Shown here piece by piece: positions 23,001-33,954 of a stretch of DNA of 64,000 bases; position 1 is the first letter of the stretch, and each line of letters opens with the position of its first letter. A model generated the notes under the pieces. That model saw only the letters and a program-made list of their open reading frames with translations, was not told the origin of the DNA and did not search any database. The DNA comes from Litoditis marina (lineage: Eukaryota > Nematoda > Chromadorea > Rhabditida > Rhabditidae): contig OZ038439.1 of assembly GCA_964036275.1 (NCBI GenBank), forward strand, positions 9,501,404 through 9,565,403, given 5' to 3'. A program made the translations under genes and the position numbers.

Positions 23001-26000
23001 AGAATCTTTGTTCTGTTTGTTATGGTTGTACATGATTTTCGATTTTTCAAATAGTTTTTGCTATTAAACCTGTTTTGTCCGGTCTACTTTTCATAGAGAA
23101 CTGTTCTGTTTTACATTATAAATCAATTCAGAGTACATTTTGATGAAAAAAGTATTTGCAGGACCCCGCAACGTCGTTGCAACGTGGTTGTCGTGGACTT
23201 CATCAACGAGGAAAAGTACCTGGTAACCGGGTTGAAGTCGTTCACTTTGTACGAATTCAGCGTATCTTCCACTACCAGATACGGAAGTAGCAAGCCGGTT
23301 CGGGCACAGGAGTACACCGGTTCGTTGTTGTATAGGACTTGTCAAACCGTTGTGGACACCGTACCATCGATTTTGTATGGGACGGGGTTTGGCGAGCGGC
23401 CAGTTCGTCTGCGTATCATTGATCTACTCAGACAATTCCCAGCCAATTGGCCAGCCACTTTTTTATTGGCAGAGCGAGAGAGTGTGCAGGTCAGAGAGAC
23501 CCAGATGTCTGCGGCCTCATTGACCTGCACACTCTCTCGCTTCTGTAGCTGGCCAATCGAGGAAAACTGGCGCCAATCGTTCTGAGTACACACTCTCTCA
23601 ACTGCTGGCAGATAATCAACGACCGCTCGCCCCGCATCGCTCGATCAATTGAACCCTCTGCTGTCTTTATGGGGAAAATGGCGACTATAGTTTGCAGTCT
23701 GCGATCGATAAAATTTGAGTTTGAAACCAAACGAATAAAAGCCTGAATAATACATCTTCACAGTAGGAAAACGTGTTCCCGTTGATACACTCGAACTTCT
23801 GTACACTGTACATTGTACGTTTTAGATTTTCAAAAACTAAGTTTTGGTAAGAATGGTGTATAAGAGGGAAACGAGATGTTGTTAGCGTACATTTCAGTGC
23901 ATAAATTCATATTACATGTGATGAATAGAAGAATAAATAAAATCAGCGTTGATTCTAGTACAGTCAGAGTTTCATTTTTTCAGTCAAGCACTGGCCTTCA
24001 TGTAGGGTTACATCCAGATTTTGTATTTTTTACTGTGAATAATCGATGAGTTCAATTTTGTATCATTGTTATACTTTTGTAAATACTCTTGTTAGCATTA
24101 GCATTGATTACTATTATAAATTCCCTCCAGAACCATGTACCGTGCCCCAGTCAATTCGTCTCGACGCGATTAGCAGTGAGACGGCGACAATTTCATGGAG
24201 ACCACCCAAGATGAATAACGGACCGGAGGTTTGTGATATAACCTTTTTGACCAACCCAAGTAACAGGAGTGGGTGACGATTAAGCTCAAATGCATTGAGC
24301 TACAACCTTTAACTTAAGTTTAAACATCAACAGAAAGTTAAAAGTATCACAATGAATAGTTCACATGAACTTACTACGTTTGTAAAAATTTGGAGAAAAC
24401 CATTCATACTGTTTTTGATAGGCGGTATCCGCTCAATTCAATGTGTTCAAGCTTAAACGTCAGTCGTCACCCACTCGTAACAGAATGTGTGGGGTGGAGT
24501 GAAACGTACGAGTTATTTTATGAAGAAAGCACAAGTTTAGGATTTTAACATGTACTCAGAACTCAAAAAGATTGTCGAGTCTTTCTTAAAAACGTGAATA
24601 TGTGAACAGACTTCGATTGAGTGGAAAACCTCATAAACATTGCCGTTCACCCATACAAAATCATAATCTAAAAAAAGTTTACATGAGGGGTTTAGGATAC
24701 GCATCGACAGAAAAGTTGCTTTATTGAAAAAATATATTGTAAAATTGCGAAATTTGTTCATTCCAGAGCTACGTGATCCAATACTGTCAGGAGCCGGCCC
24801 CGCAGTTTCTGTACTGGAACAGATACAAGTGCGGGAGGTCCATTCGGTTCACTCTCACCGATCTCACACCCAATACACGGTAGGATATATAGAATATAAT
24901 ATATAAATCAACAAAATACTATTTTATCATCCCCTAATAGTAGGTATGTTACCGAAGGGTGAGTCAATAAGATAACACTAATAAATGCACGCTTTTTATA
25001 TTCATTTCACCCAATACACGGTAGGATTGATGAGTTCTCCAGAGTGTTTTACTCCCCCCCCCCCCCCGTCCACCCTCGTCCAATAGGGATTGACCAAATC
25101 TTAGTTGTAGTTCTAATAATAATAATTTCATATAGAGAAGGCAATCGGAGAAAGAATAAGAGAGTAGTGACGGATAAACATGAACCTAGGAAAATAAAAA
25201 GCATAGAAAACTATTTTAAAAAATCTCGGAACAAGCCATAATGTACGAACATCGACCAAAAATCAACATGATCAGACTACAAACACGGCGGCATCGTGCG
25301 CAGTTCACGATCAGATAATTTGTTGTTTCCACACGTTCACATCCTGATTTGATATTTTATACCGTTATATCGATAGATCACGGCCTGCAGGTGGAGATCA
25401 AAAAACAGGGTCAAACAAACTTTTCGTAAAAACAATGACGGACTCGTCCAGTTGATCTCCCACATTCGATAATTGTACTTTGTACTTTGTTCTCTCCAGA
25501 TACATCATTTGCGTGTCGGCCGAACACAATTACGGGCTGGCTGCCATGTCAAAAGCGATTCGGTTTCGAACCAAGAAATGGTGGGGAGACGAGGATACAC
25601 ACAGCTGTCTACAAGTCCCCGGTTAGTTTGAACACAGCAAAAAGTTAGGAACACCGTAGTTTTTCAGATAATTTTCTCAGTTAGTTTTTCGAAGAATTAT
25701 TGATACCGTAACCCAATATTTTTATTGGTCTCGGCAAACGTGCTTGAAATACGTTGAAAACGAGTTTTCTCGAAACACCGAATCTGTTCAAACTACAGTG
25801 AGAAATACCGTAATTCAAGATGTTTTGGTGTGCACATTGAAAAAAAAGTGTATACCGTAACCCTGGCTCTCATTCAACCACTATTCAATGAAAATGGTTA
25901 ATAAACAAAACAAATGTTAATTCTTTATTTATGTGTTTCAGGTTCGAGTCGCCGTCTGAGCATAGCCAGTGTACTGAGCACACTGTCGGCCCTTCGATAG
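11047..26000 (+). CDS. Two-pore-domain (K2P/TWK) potassium channel with two C-terminal FN3 domains
   Basis: Exons: 11047-11124, 13182-13312, 14167-14308, 14962-15138, 17124-17279, 18069-18138, 18349-18465, 19541-19683, 20313-20430, 20714-20819, 22654-22719, 23162-23319, 24131-24228, 24767-24879, 25500-25621, 25942-26000 (TAG), giving 617 residues. Topology: M1 about residues 34-57, an extracellular cap with four N-glycosylation sequons (NFT, NRS, NIT, NVT), pore 1 filter TSIGYG (140-145), M2 with the TWK-typical [12 protein letters not shown]3 about 244-267, pore 2 filter TIGFGD (286-291), M4 about 298-322. By family knowledge it conducts K+ leak current across the plasma membrane as a dimer. 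The cytosolic tail has an acidic/proline linker (PPPPDSP) and two FN3 domains (about 393-486 and 490-585), each with the expected Trp and the L..Y/T-Y core. The ATG follows an acceptor-like site directly. The nematode orthologue's name is not recognised. Confidence 0.93.
12902..13180 (+). repeat. 136-bp perfect tandem duplication before K2P exon 2
   Basis: Two copies (from about 12902 and 13038) of a segment starting TTTTTTTCAGGAAAATAGGG. They look identical base for base over about 130 bp. Each contains a strong TTTTTTCAG acceptor-like site; the real acceptor of exon 2 is TTCCAG at 13176-13181. Confidence 0.9.
13380..13870 (+). repeat. Five decayed copies of the K2P exon 2 end and donor
   Basis: Copies near 13385-13425, 13550-13592, 13640-13672, 13732-13775 and 13825-13858 resemble CTCTGATCAAACTACACATC...ATGCTGGAGAAGTGAGT, the true end of exon 2 (about 13272-13320). 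Nearly all retain a GTRRGT donor after GAA or AAG. Confidence 0.8.
14350..14483. mobile_element. Inverted-repeat element, CACGTGAAACATG family (copy 2)
   Basis: About 135 bp, starting TATACTGTTAGTCAATTGCA and ending in a TTCAATTTACTTATAGTATA-like complement. Related copies lie at 4427-4532 (partial), 53570-53700, 54138-54271, 54829-54962 and 63247-63380. Confidence 0.8.
14751..14790 (+). repeat. Decayed copy of the K2P exon 4 start
   Basis: TTTTTAGACAGCGTTACTCGTATCCCCTCTCCAACATTAC matches the true boundary of exon 4 (14955-14993) in both acceptor and first codons. A TAA follows in frame, so it is not a functional alternative exon. Confidence 0.8.
14795..14945 (+). repeat. ACACGTGTAATTCACGTGAA repeat
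   Basis: A 20-base block occurs twice (about 14804 and 14877) among other CACGT motifs, immediately before K2P exon 4. Intronic and non-coding. Confidence 0.75.
15234..15467. mobile_element. Inverted-repeat element, TATAGTCTGTTTCAC family (copy 2)
   Basis: Same ends and internal order as the copy at 7395-7630: TATAGTCTGTTTCGC...GTGAAACGGACTATA. Intronic. Confidence 0.8.
15812..15887 (-). ncRNA. tRNA-like segment (SINE or pseudogene), left arm
   Basis: On the minus strand it reads GCCGCTGTAGCGTAGTGGTT, an A-box-like D arm, and later GGTCAGGTTCGATTCCCGG, a good B box. The acceptor stem does not pair convincingly, so it is called tRNA-derived rather than a tRNA gene. Confidence 0.6.
16046..16284. 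mobile_element. GGTAACC-rich inverted-repeat element (copy 1)
   Basis: Runs of GGTTACC/GGTAACC with ends AACCGGGTTT and AACCCGGTTA. Copies lie at 38704-38983 and 46176-46400, the latter two ending in GAATTCTATAT-like sequence. Confidence 0.75.
16402..16466 (+). ncRNA. tRNA-like segment (SINE or pseudogene), right arm
   Basis: GGTAGCGCAGTGGCAGTGTG matches an A box / D arm and GCAGGTTCGATCCCGC a B box about 40 bases on. It is homologous to the left-arm unit of the same inverted repeat. Confidence 0.6.
16721..16957. mobile_element. Inverted-repeat element, TATAGTCTGTTTCAC family (copy 3)
   Basis: Starts TATAGTCTGTTTCACCAATC, ends GGAACAAACTATA, and abuts the 1.2-kb element at its right end. 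Confidence 0.7.
17381..17563. mobile_element. Fold-back element, CTCATGAG family (copy 3)
   Basis: Ends CTGGCGGCGTAGCAATC...GGCTACGCCGCCTGG with internal CTCATGAG repeats. Located in the K2P intron after exon 5. Confidence 0.8.
18671..18738 (+). ncRNA. tRNA-like segment in K2P intron
   Basis: GTGGCCGAGTGTTTGGCG resembles a class II (Ser/Leu) tRNA A box and CCTGGTTCGATCCC a B box. The flanks lack a clean acceptor stem, so a tRNA-derived pseudogene or SINE is more likely than a functional gene. Confidence 0.55.
19852..19972. repeat. Dispersed 130-bp element (copy 2)
   Basis: Close match to 7966-8095, sharing GATAGTCCACCATGAAG and the CTGCTGCTACAAAGATCTGTG block. Intronic. Confidence 0.75.
20424..20510 (+). 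repeat. Short decayed repeats of the K2P exon 9 donor
   Basis: CACCGGTAGGTCAAATTGATC at the true donor is followed by GTGATAGGTCAAATCAATC and TACCGATAGGTCATATCAAC at about 33-bp spacing. Only the first keeps a GTAGGT donor. Confidence 0.55.
20830..22580. mobile_element. 1.43-kb insertion-like block between 159-bp direct repeats
   Basis: The segment 20830-20988 recurs almost unchanged at 22424-22580. Between them lie a GGCGCC-rich region with a tandem of about 140 bp (21315-21600) and a large hairpin (22053-22426). The whole block sits in the K2P intron between exons 10 and 11. No transposase frame; origin unknown. Confidence 0.7.
22053..22426. repeat. Large hairpin with arms of about 155 bp
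   Basis: AATTAGTAAAAAGTGGGGGA at the left end returns as its complement at 22407-22426. The arms match almost throughout, around a loop of about 60 bp, which is why nearly the same peptide reads from both strands. Confidence 0.9.
23372..23716. mobile_element. Fold-back element with a perfect 21-bp hairpin core
   Basis: AGCGAGAGAGTGTGCAGGTCA at 23473-23493 is mirrored exactly at 23521-23541. Weaker complementarity continues outward (GGCGAGCGGCC with GACCGCTCGCC). Related GAGAGTGTGCAG sequences occur near 39900-39945 and 49210-49310. Confidence 0.7.
25009..25027 (+). repeat. Copy of the K2P exon 14 end and donor
   Basis: CACCCAATACACGGTAGGAT at the true donor (24867-24886) recurs 142 bp downstream inside the intron with its donor intact. 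Splicing there would add about 140 bp of intron and break the frame. Confidence 0.8.
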
Positions 26001-27667
26001 TCTAATATTATTATTATTACTATAATTATTATTTATTAGGATGAAAATTACTGTCATATTTATTATTATCAAAATTCCCACTGCTCATTAATACTGTTCC
26101 TGCTTTTTTATTGATGAATTATTTTCACGTTTTCGATCTACATAACTAGATATGTCACGTTCTCTGTTCATAATAGGCTAGAAAATGATTGAATTCATTT
26201 AGCTAAAAAAAAGTTTGATCACTATTTATTACACTAACCTTTCCCAGCAATTTATTGATTATATTGAGGGTATCGGGTTCCATATTATTTTCGTCACAAA
26301 TTTACTTTGCTATGTTTTGTAACATTCACATTTTTGAAAGTATCACGCTTCTCTGAATAATTTGGAATTATAGCTTGTATTGTTTCACAACTAACTTATT
26401 TAGGGAATATCGCGATTGCAAAACTCAGGGTACGTTATATTAACATAGTCTATATCATTACATTGTTTTATCTTATACTCACATCTTGTCTTTCTATATC
26501 AAATTGTTTTCCGATAAATCAATAAATCGATATTTTCTCTCATTTATCCTAACACACAAACAAGCACCACATCAACTCACGAAATCGAAACAAAACATTT
26601 CGATCAACTTATATACAGAAGAAACATAACTAAAATAGACAATATTATAATAAAGATTAAGCAATTTCCAAAATCTCTGCTAACTGCCTTAATTAGAAAA
26701 TACTATAAATAATCTAGACTTTCGGTATTTTTTCTACAATCAAGAAAAACGTTACCAAAAACCTATTAATCATAGTATTCTCCGTATCAACCTCTAATAA
26801 TGTTAAATATTAGAATAAATTATACCGGACAGAGACGAATAATTTAAACCTAAGCATAGAACGAAAGAGATGCTAATTTGCATAGGGTTATTGGAGAACT
26901 GGCTGGTGTTATTATTTCAGAATAAAAAAAAATAGTAAATTAAATAAAACTTTAAACTATGTATTTACCGAAAAAAACATCTGCCAACTCTCTCCAAGTC
27001 AAAACAACATAACTATTATAAGTACGTTCATACACTCACAAAAATTTGGAAGCTCAGTTTCGAAAAATTATTTCAAAACTTTTTCCAAGTCCTTCACCAG
27101 GTTTTTGCGAGCGTATGAACATACGAACTCTGAACAAAATTGCAAAGATCAATAAATTACACCTACGCTAACACAACACTAGCACTACAGTAGGAAAAAG
27201 CATGATTGCAATGAGTAGGTTATATATTGCAACGAAAACAAGACCACAATCCACAAACCTAGTAATACACGAGAAAAGTGTGAGCAAATGTTGAAACGGG
27301 GAAAGGTCACTTAGACAATGATAAGGCTGTGTGCGGGGGATACGTGTGATAGAAATCTAACATGACAGTTCAATCATTCAATCCAGGGTTCAGAGTACAA
27401 ACTACAAAAATGCTAGCAACACGGCTAGAGGGCTGGGAAATAGTGTGAAATACGAGAGAAGCAGACACTAGAACACATTAATAGTTTGCAGACATGATGA
27501 AAAGGACAAAAACTTCATCAAAAACACCCAGGATACTTCCATGCATAGTACAAAAAATAGTACAGATTTATACGCTTTAACTATGATGTCAACCTCAAAT
27601 GATCGAGTGGTGAGACAGTGAGAAGAGAGCGTACAAAATAAGAGACGCAGACAGTGTGACGTCACAG
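26001..27667. other. Convergent 3' interval between K2P and swan-1-like genes
   Basis: AT-rich, starting with TTA repeats directly after the K2P stop. AATAAA at 26521-26526 is a possible polyadenylation signal for the channel. No coding exon was seen. Confidence 0.55.
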
Positions 27668-30600
27668 TTATACTCGGAGTATTTCCAACCGGTTGCCATA
27701 ACAAATAGAAATCCAGTCGGGGAATGAAGTTGACCAGTGGATTTGGTTCACCTGGAAAGTTGAAGACTTTTTCGTACGCCATAACCACGTTGTACATTAA
27801 CTCTCTATTTCATGTGTTATTTTTAACTGTTACTAAGAACCAAAACTTCTTCCAACAGTGTTCGAAAACCATCAAAACAGACAGAAATGTCATGAACTAC
27901 TCCCGAATTGTTGAATCAACTGTCCTCCAAAGACACACCACATGTCCCCAATAACCCGGATATTCAAGATAGAATACTCGCCCCCCCCCCCTCTCTCTAA
28001 ACTAATAAAATCAGTAATACGTGATAATTCCTCGAAAAAAAGCCGTTTTACAATTATAATGAGACTATAATGAGAAAAAAGGTCTATTTTTGAAGCATTT
28101 GGGCTATTCGGGCAACTTCACTGCGGTATCAAGCTAACACCCCCAGACACCTGATACCCAAACAATTTATTACACGTTCACACGTCTGAAAATTCTACTA
28201 CATCGCGAATGAACGTAGTATTTTATTATATTATACTATACCCCCCCCCCCTTTTTTTTTTGTTTTTGGGGGGGGGGATAGTGAAATTTTCGATTTTTCG
28301 CCAAACTCGAAAACTCGAGATTTTGAACTCGATTAACAACCCTACCCCCCCCCCCCCCTCCCTTCTAACTAACCTCCCCCCCCTTCTAACTAACCCCCCC
28401 CCCTCCCTTCTAACTAACCTCCCCTCCCCCCCCTTCTAACTAACCCCCCCCCCCCCCCCCCCTTCTAACTAACCCCCCCCCCCCCCCTTCTAACTAACCC
28501 CCCCCCCCCCCCCCCTTCTAACTAACCTCCCCCCCCCCCTTCTAACTAACCCCCCCCCCTTCTAACTAACCCCCCCCCCCTTCTAACTAACCTCCCCCCC
28601 CCCTTCTAACTAACCCCCCCCCCTTCTAACTAACCTCCCCCGCCGCCTGATAGGCGAGTATCGGGTCGTCGATCGGTCGCGGCATCTCGTGCACGTCCCA
28701 GATCAACGCCTGCGCATCGTCGCCTGAAATGTGTCCAATACTTCTCGGAAGTCATCAAAATTGTTCTCCCATTCTATGAAATGGCTCCGAAATCAATACA
28801 AACACAGTCGATGATTCCCTACTTTCTACGTCATCAAAACTGAAAAAACACGCGAGAGGCCTTTTTGCAGCCCTACCCTGGCCGAGGGAACCATTCGGAA
28901 AAAATAAACATCACATCATCTGTACGTACCATTTCCATTCTATTGTATATTCTATTATTGTACATATGAACTCTGTATGCACATACGAAAGTATAATATG
29001 TATGTACGAATCACATCTAGCTCATAAAAGATGCGCGTTTCAATCGATATCTATACAATACATACCTGCCGAGCAGAGATGACTGCTTGAATGGGGAGCC
29101 CAGGAAACTCCGTTCACGGCTCCCTTATGGTTGGACAAACGGGCCACCGGAGTACACGGAATACGCATATCGATTATCAACACCTGCAATAAATTTATTT
29201 ATTTATTTACTTACTTAACTAATAAATCAATGGGTTGTTGAGAAATAACATTCACTGAGTATATTGCACAACTATTATATACAGCAAAAAAACACAATGC
29301 ATTTACTTCATTAACTTTCTTGAAACAAAGCCAAGGTTCGTGTTATCAGAACGCGTTTTGAAACGTACTTGACACAAAATTGAATTTGCACTTCGATTTT
29401 CACGTTATTACCATATACAGTCTACCACATAACTAGTGCTTAGTTAAAGTTATTTAAATAATATGAAATAAACCGGAATAGTTAGAATTTTCTTTTCATT
29501 CCCGCTGAGACTCATGTGTACTCAGTGTACTGTAGAAGTCTCGGTAGGAATGGTGACAACTATACCAGAAATATACCTCGTTGCTCCCTCCGGCAAACGT
29601 GGCCATATAGTTGTGATCGTTCCTGTTCCACGCCAATCGTAACAGGGGAGTTCTCTTCGGATCCTCGTAGACTATCGTCGAGTGCTCCAGATGGCGCAGG
29701 TCAAACACGCGTACACTACCGTCGGCGCCTGAACGATGAAAATCAATATATGTTATTGTGTTGTTTATTCATCCATTGCACATAATGGAACTCGAAAAAC
29801 GTGTAAATTTCCTTTCAAATCAATATGGTCGAGAAGTAAAAGATGGCCCCCTAAAAAGTGAATCGAAATCGATTACTTTAAAAAGGATTAGTGCAAAATG
29901 TCACCAAACTGATAAAAACAACCACCCACCGACACTAGCGAAAACGTCCTTGCTGCCCTTGCTGAACGAGATGTCGAATACCTCCTTGTCGTGTGCGATC
30001 AGCTGCGTCCGCACGGTTCCGTCGACGGTGGAGCGCGTACTTCCGACGGCTTGGCCTGTCTGAAACATAAAACGACTAAAAAACAACAATTTCTGCGTTT
30101 TTTTTTCGAGTTTTAGTTGGTCTTTGGGGTTTCATTTTGATGTCATAGTTCAACATATCCATCATAACTGCACCAAACTACAAAATACAACTACTTATAC
30201 CCATCATAACGGTGACCAAACTACAAGTAGATCAAACCCCCACCTCCAGCTGCCAGACGGTGCAGGTGGTGTCGATGCTGCTGGTTCCGATCAGGTTCAG
30301 ATCCAGTTCATTCCAGTCGAAACTCGTCAACGGGGCGCAGTACTCGGCCGTTCGATTCGTGTTCAGCAACGTCTCGATCTTTGCCTGGTTGTCCACGCCC
30401 AGCTGAAATCAATCAATAAAATCAATAAACGTATTTTGTATTTATGCATTTATTTTTCCATTATATACTATAAAAGTCCAACTGCAATCAATCAAAAACA
30501 AGAAAAAACAGTTCAACTTGAAATAACTAATACAAATTACAACTGAAATCAATCAAAAAAGTTCCAGGATCAACAAATATCACGTAACCCAGCTTGCCGG

Positions 30601-33465
30601 AGATAGCACTGGTTGTTTCCGGCTCCAACTCACATACACCTTTCACGTTTTCAGAGAAAATTGAGCGAAAAAACGAGATTTGGTGTTGGTGGGAAGGAAC
30701 ATTGTTAGATACAAATCTCGAACTACCTCAATTCCACTAATGCTAGGAGTTCTCTTCCTATAGTTGAAAGTTCTGCAGCTGAAACATGAACTGTATCCTA
30801 TATCCTATTACCACCGAGAATTACACAAAAACTCAACAACCCTCACCCTCCACAGCCTCAAATAGTCCCCAGAAGTGGCGATTAGATCGGGATAAGTTCC
30901 CTTCGAGTCGGGGATCCACATCAATTTCGTGGCCGGATATGGATGGTCGAAGGTGCTGCGCAACACCAGCTCTCCAGCATCCTCGTCCAATTGCACGATC
31001 GATATCTGGAAAGAAGGAAAATGATAAAACCATACACCAGTTACCAGTAAGGTCCGACTAAGCGACAAAAAGTAATCCGTTTTCAGATGTTAAAACATGA
31101 AAATTTAGGATTTTTCATAAAAAGTAGACCGATTTTCATGGTTTCGGCTGAAAAATAGTCTGTTTTTCGAATTTTTCCGACTCTTCGGACAACCTTGCTT
31201 GTGCATGGATAAAACTAACAAAATAAAAGGTAGTGTAGCAAAAAATTGTAATAATTCTATTCATATGCTAGATGATTCGATTGAACCATTGAACTATGGA
31301 AATCTGCGAGAAACCGAAAGAAGAACAAGTCAGATCGTACTCATGTAAGGGTAGATCTTGTGTATTGAGAGATTAAATATGTTTAACTATCCTTTTTTTA
31401 AAGTCTGCCAAAAAGTTTTGTTCGATTATAATGACTAACACTAACATTCTCTCTACATAATATTCGTTTACTTGTTAAGCGCAATTCCTACTTCTTTCAG
31501 CAAAAATATATAAATGTAGCCAATAAGTACAATAGGTTTGAAGCCCGTAAAGTTTTAGATTATAAAACTTGACATTATTTGATTTTATTCAAACATAATT
31601 CTGTTGAACTAATAAATCTCAATATGGTTTTCCCACCTTATTACTGTACTCCTCGATGAAGCTGCTGACAGCCAGTCGAAACCTTCGTTGGGGGTCCACC
31701 GCCGAACTCCAGGTGGAAGAGAACAGGGTATAGGGGGCATCGTAGCCGTAGATTTCCTGCGAAACGAGCAATTATTGATGAACTTTTTCATATAAATACA
31801 AATCAAACTTAAGAAAATGAGATATTAAACAGCTAAGAACTAAACAGGGTTCTTCCTCAAACTGACACAAAACCAACCAAACTTTTATAACTTTTTCATA
31901 TAAATACATGTAAATACAAATACGTAAAATACCCCCTCATTTTGATGTTGACTGATGCTCACTTTTGCCCGATTTCGACCGGGGCATGCTCATTTTTTGG
32001 GGTTATGTTACAGGTTCTCGGTAGAATTTAAAAAAAACGTGGTTTTCAATGACATAAGCACATGCTTTCAATGACATAAGCACATCCACATGATGTGAAC
32101 CTTTTTCACGTATGTAAACGTTACGTAGTCGACAAAGTTGAGCATTTATGCCATAAATTGGTTCGGTCCTAGAGCGAACCGACTGATTCGAGAGGAATGC
32201 GTTCGATATTGGTTCGGGTAGAAATTTACCCACCTTTCGTTTGTCCTCCTGCCTACTGTTGCCGGTCAGATCGAGGCCGCTAGACGGACCGGCCCCGCCC
32301 CCCATCGAGCCAGAATCCATTGTCTGTAACACAATTGAATTCAAACTTCAAACTACGATAATAATGAAAATGAACAATTTCAATGTTTGACATCGGACAC
32401 GAGAATGGAATTCAATTTTCCTCGGACACGTGCTGAGAGAAGTACATATACTCTATCGTGTGTGTATGGATGAAATCGGTTGAAACCGGGAGCCCATCGT
32501 CCAACTTTTTATTTTCCCCGGAAATATATGCAACTTACACTAGTATCGCACAACTATTTTCCAGAAAGATTTTTCCATTCGAAATGTGAGCATTAAATTG
32601 GCTAGTTTTTCATCAAAGAAGGACGATAATGTGGACCAATCTCGTGTCAACGGTCCTTCAAACTGCAATTGAAAAATGCATTGCAGTTTAAAGGACTGAA
32701 CCGTTGCGATTGGACCACATAATCGTCCTTCTTTAAATAGAAAACCACAAGAACGGCCTGCTTTTGGGACTTCGCTCGAGAATGGGAACATTCTTGGAAA
32801 TCATGGAGCCAACTATCTGAAATCAAGCAAAAATCAATAACCATGCCGCACCTCAAACTGATCCGTTTGCATGGGAGTCTGTGCTGAGGGCATGAAGGAA
32901 GAGGCATTCCCGTGGGAATGGAACATTCCCGTTGACGAAAGACCTGGAAATTACATGATTGTATACTTTTCTCAGTTTTCTAGGGAAAACTTCAACTTAT
33001 GAAGCAGGTTCCCGATTGATTTTACATCATTTTCATGTTCTAAGATTAGATTTCATGTTCGAGAATTTCTAAATTTCTCGACGAAGAAAGTGAAAGTGAA
33101 CACAACTACACACCATACAAAAATAGCTGCTGCATTCCGCCACAGAAAATATTCTCACATTCGAAAATTAACTTAGCAGTATAGCTGCGAAACCGAATGG
33201 TTGAAAAAGTATGAAAAACGAAAAACACCTCACGATTCTTGCGAATATATTTGATAGAATGCAAAAATTAACAATACGGATCAGGGACCACCGAAACCGG
33301 CGGCAATTATTCGAGACCCACCATGAACCACCGAAACGGTTAGATTACCAAACAACCTGGTTACCTGTGAATTGACCCCAAATACTCACCTTGAGCTCCA
33401 GCTCCGCCCCCTCCCCCCATTGCACCGCCCATCGGGGGAATCAGCTGACCGAACTGAGATGACAT
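27668..33465 (-). CDS. swan-1: DCAF7/WDR68 (AN11)-family WD-repeat protein, canonical copy
   Basis: Exons in transcription order: 33465-33390, 32943-32852, 32323-32234, 31756-31637, 31005-30847, 30402-30244, 30059-29930, 29728-29577, 29183-29066, 28723-28635, 27751-27668 (TAA), giving 422 residues. Residues 1-86 form a Gly/Met/Ser/Gln-rich leader. From [11 protein letters not shown] onward the sequence follows human DCAF7 closely to the end (...LEILRV), including [54 protein letters not shown] [17 protein letters not shown] and [15 protein letters not shown]. By family knowledge it is a seven-blade beta-propeller scaffold for DYRK/HIPK kinases and a CUL4-DDB1 substrate adaptor; C. elegans SWAN-1 restrains Rac signalling. 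The intron before the last exon holds a donor-derived minisatellite. The symbol assumes this, not its tandem neighbour, is the orthologue. Confidence 0.92.
28230..28640 (-). repeat. C-rich minisatellite built from a splice donor
   Basis: A dozen or so units of the form CCCCTTCTAACTAACCTCCCC (28347-28636) follow a poly-C/T/G stretch (28240-28280). On the minus strand each unit reads GGGG(AG)GTTAGTTAG, the exact donor of swan-1-like exon 10 (GAG followed by GTTAGT at 28635/28634). The array therefore begins inside the last exon codons and runs into the intron. Confidence 0.9.
31031..31207. mobile_element. Inverted-repeat element, CATACACCAGTAAG family (copy 1)
   Basis: About 175 bp with ends CATACACCAG... 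and ...TGGTGTATG-like, and internal CTAAGCGACAAAAAGTA and AAAGTAGACCGATT. Related copies: 33617-33794, 41016-41182, 41653-41823, 42414-42592, and a partial one at 45122-45250, in both orientations. Confidence 0.8.
32614..32736. mobile_element. TTAA fold-back MITE (copy 2)
   Basis: Palindromic 124-bp element in a swan-1-like 5' intron, with arms GGACGATAATGTGGACCAAT and its complement. The left TTAA is mutated to TCAA. Confidence 0.85.
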
Positions 33466-33498
33466 CGAATGATCTATACACTGATTATCGGATATACT
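33466..33498 (-). promoter_or_regulatory. 5' UTR and TTTCAG acceptor of the swan-1-like gene
   Basis: On the minus strand TTTCAG ends at 33497, leaving a 31-bp leader before the ATG. Either a spliced-leader site or the acceptor of a non-coding first exon; a donor GTACGT near 34644 could supply the latter. Confidence 0.45.
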
Positions 33499-33954
33499 GA
33501 AATCGATAATTGTAGTTTGTATTTTGAACAGATTGTAGTTTCACAGCATAGATTGGAAACTTCAACCGAGCCGAGGAGAAGTGCAGTGAATGATCGATAC
33601 ACTGAGTAACTATTACCATACACCAGTCAGGTCTGACTAAGCGACAAAAATTAGTCCGTTTTCGTATGTAAACAAGTGAGAATTCATAATTTCTCATCAA
33701 ATGTAGACCGATTGTCTCATTTTCGGCGAAAATGTAGTCCGTTTTTCAATTTTTTTCTGACTATTCGTATTCGGACAACTTTACTGGGGTATGACTGATA
33801 CATTAAAATCGGTGTAATGTATAAGTTGTATCTATGCTCATATCCGAAATGTAGTTTGTTGCCCACAGCAAAGACTGCAATCTGCAAACTTTGAGGGAGA
33901 AGCAGAGAAACGAATGCTCCATACCTAGGTTACCAGATACGGTACACAGAACAA

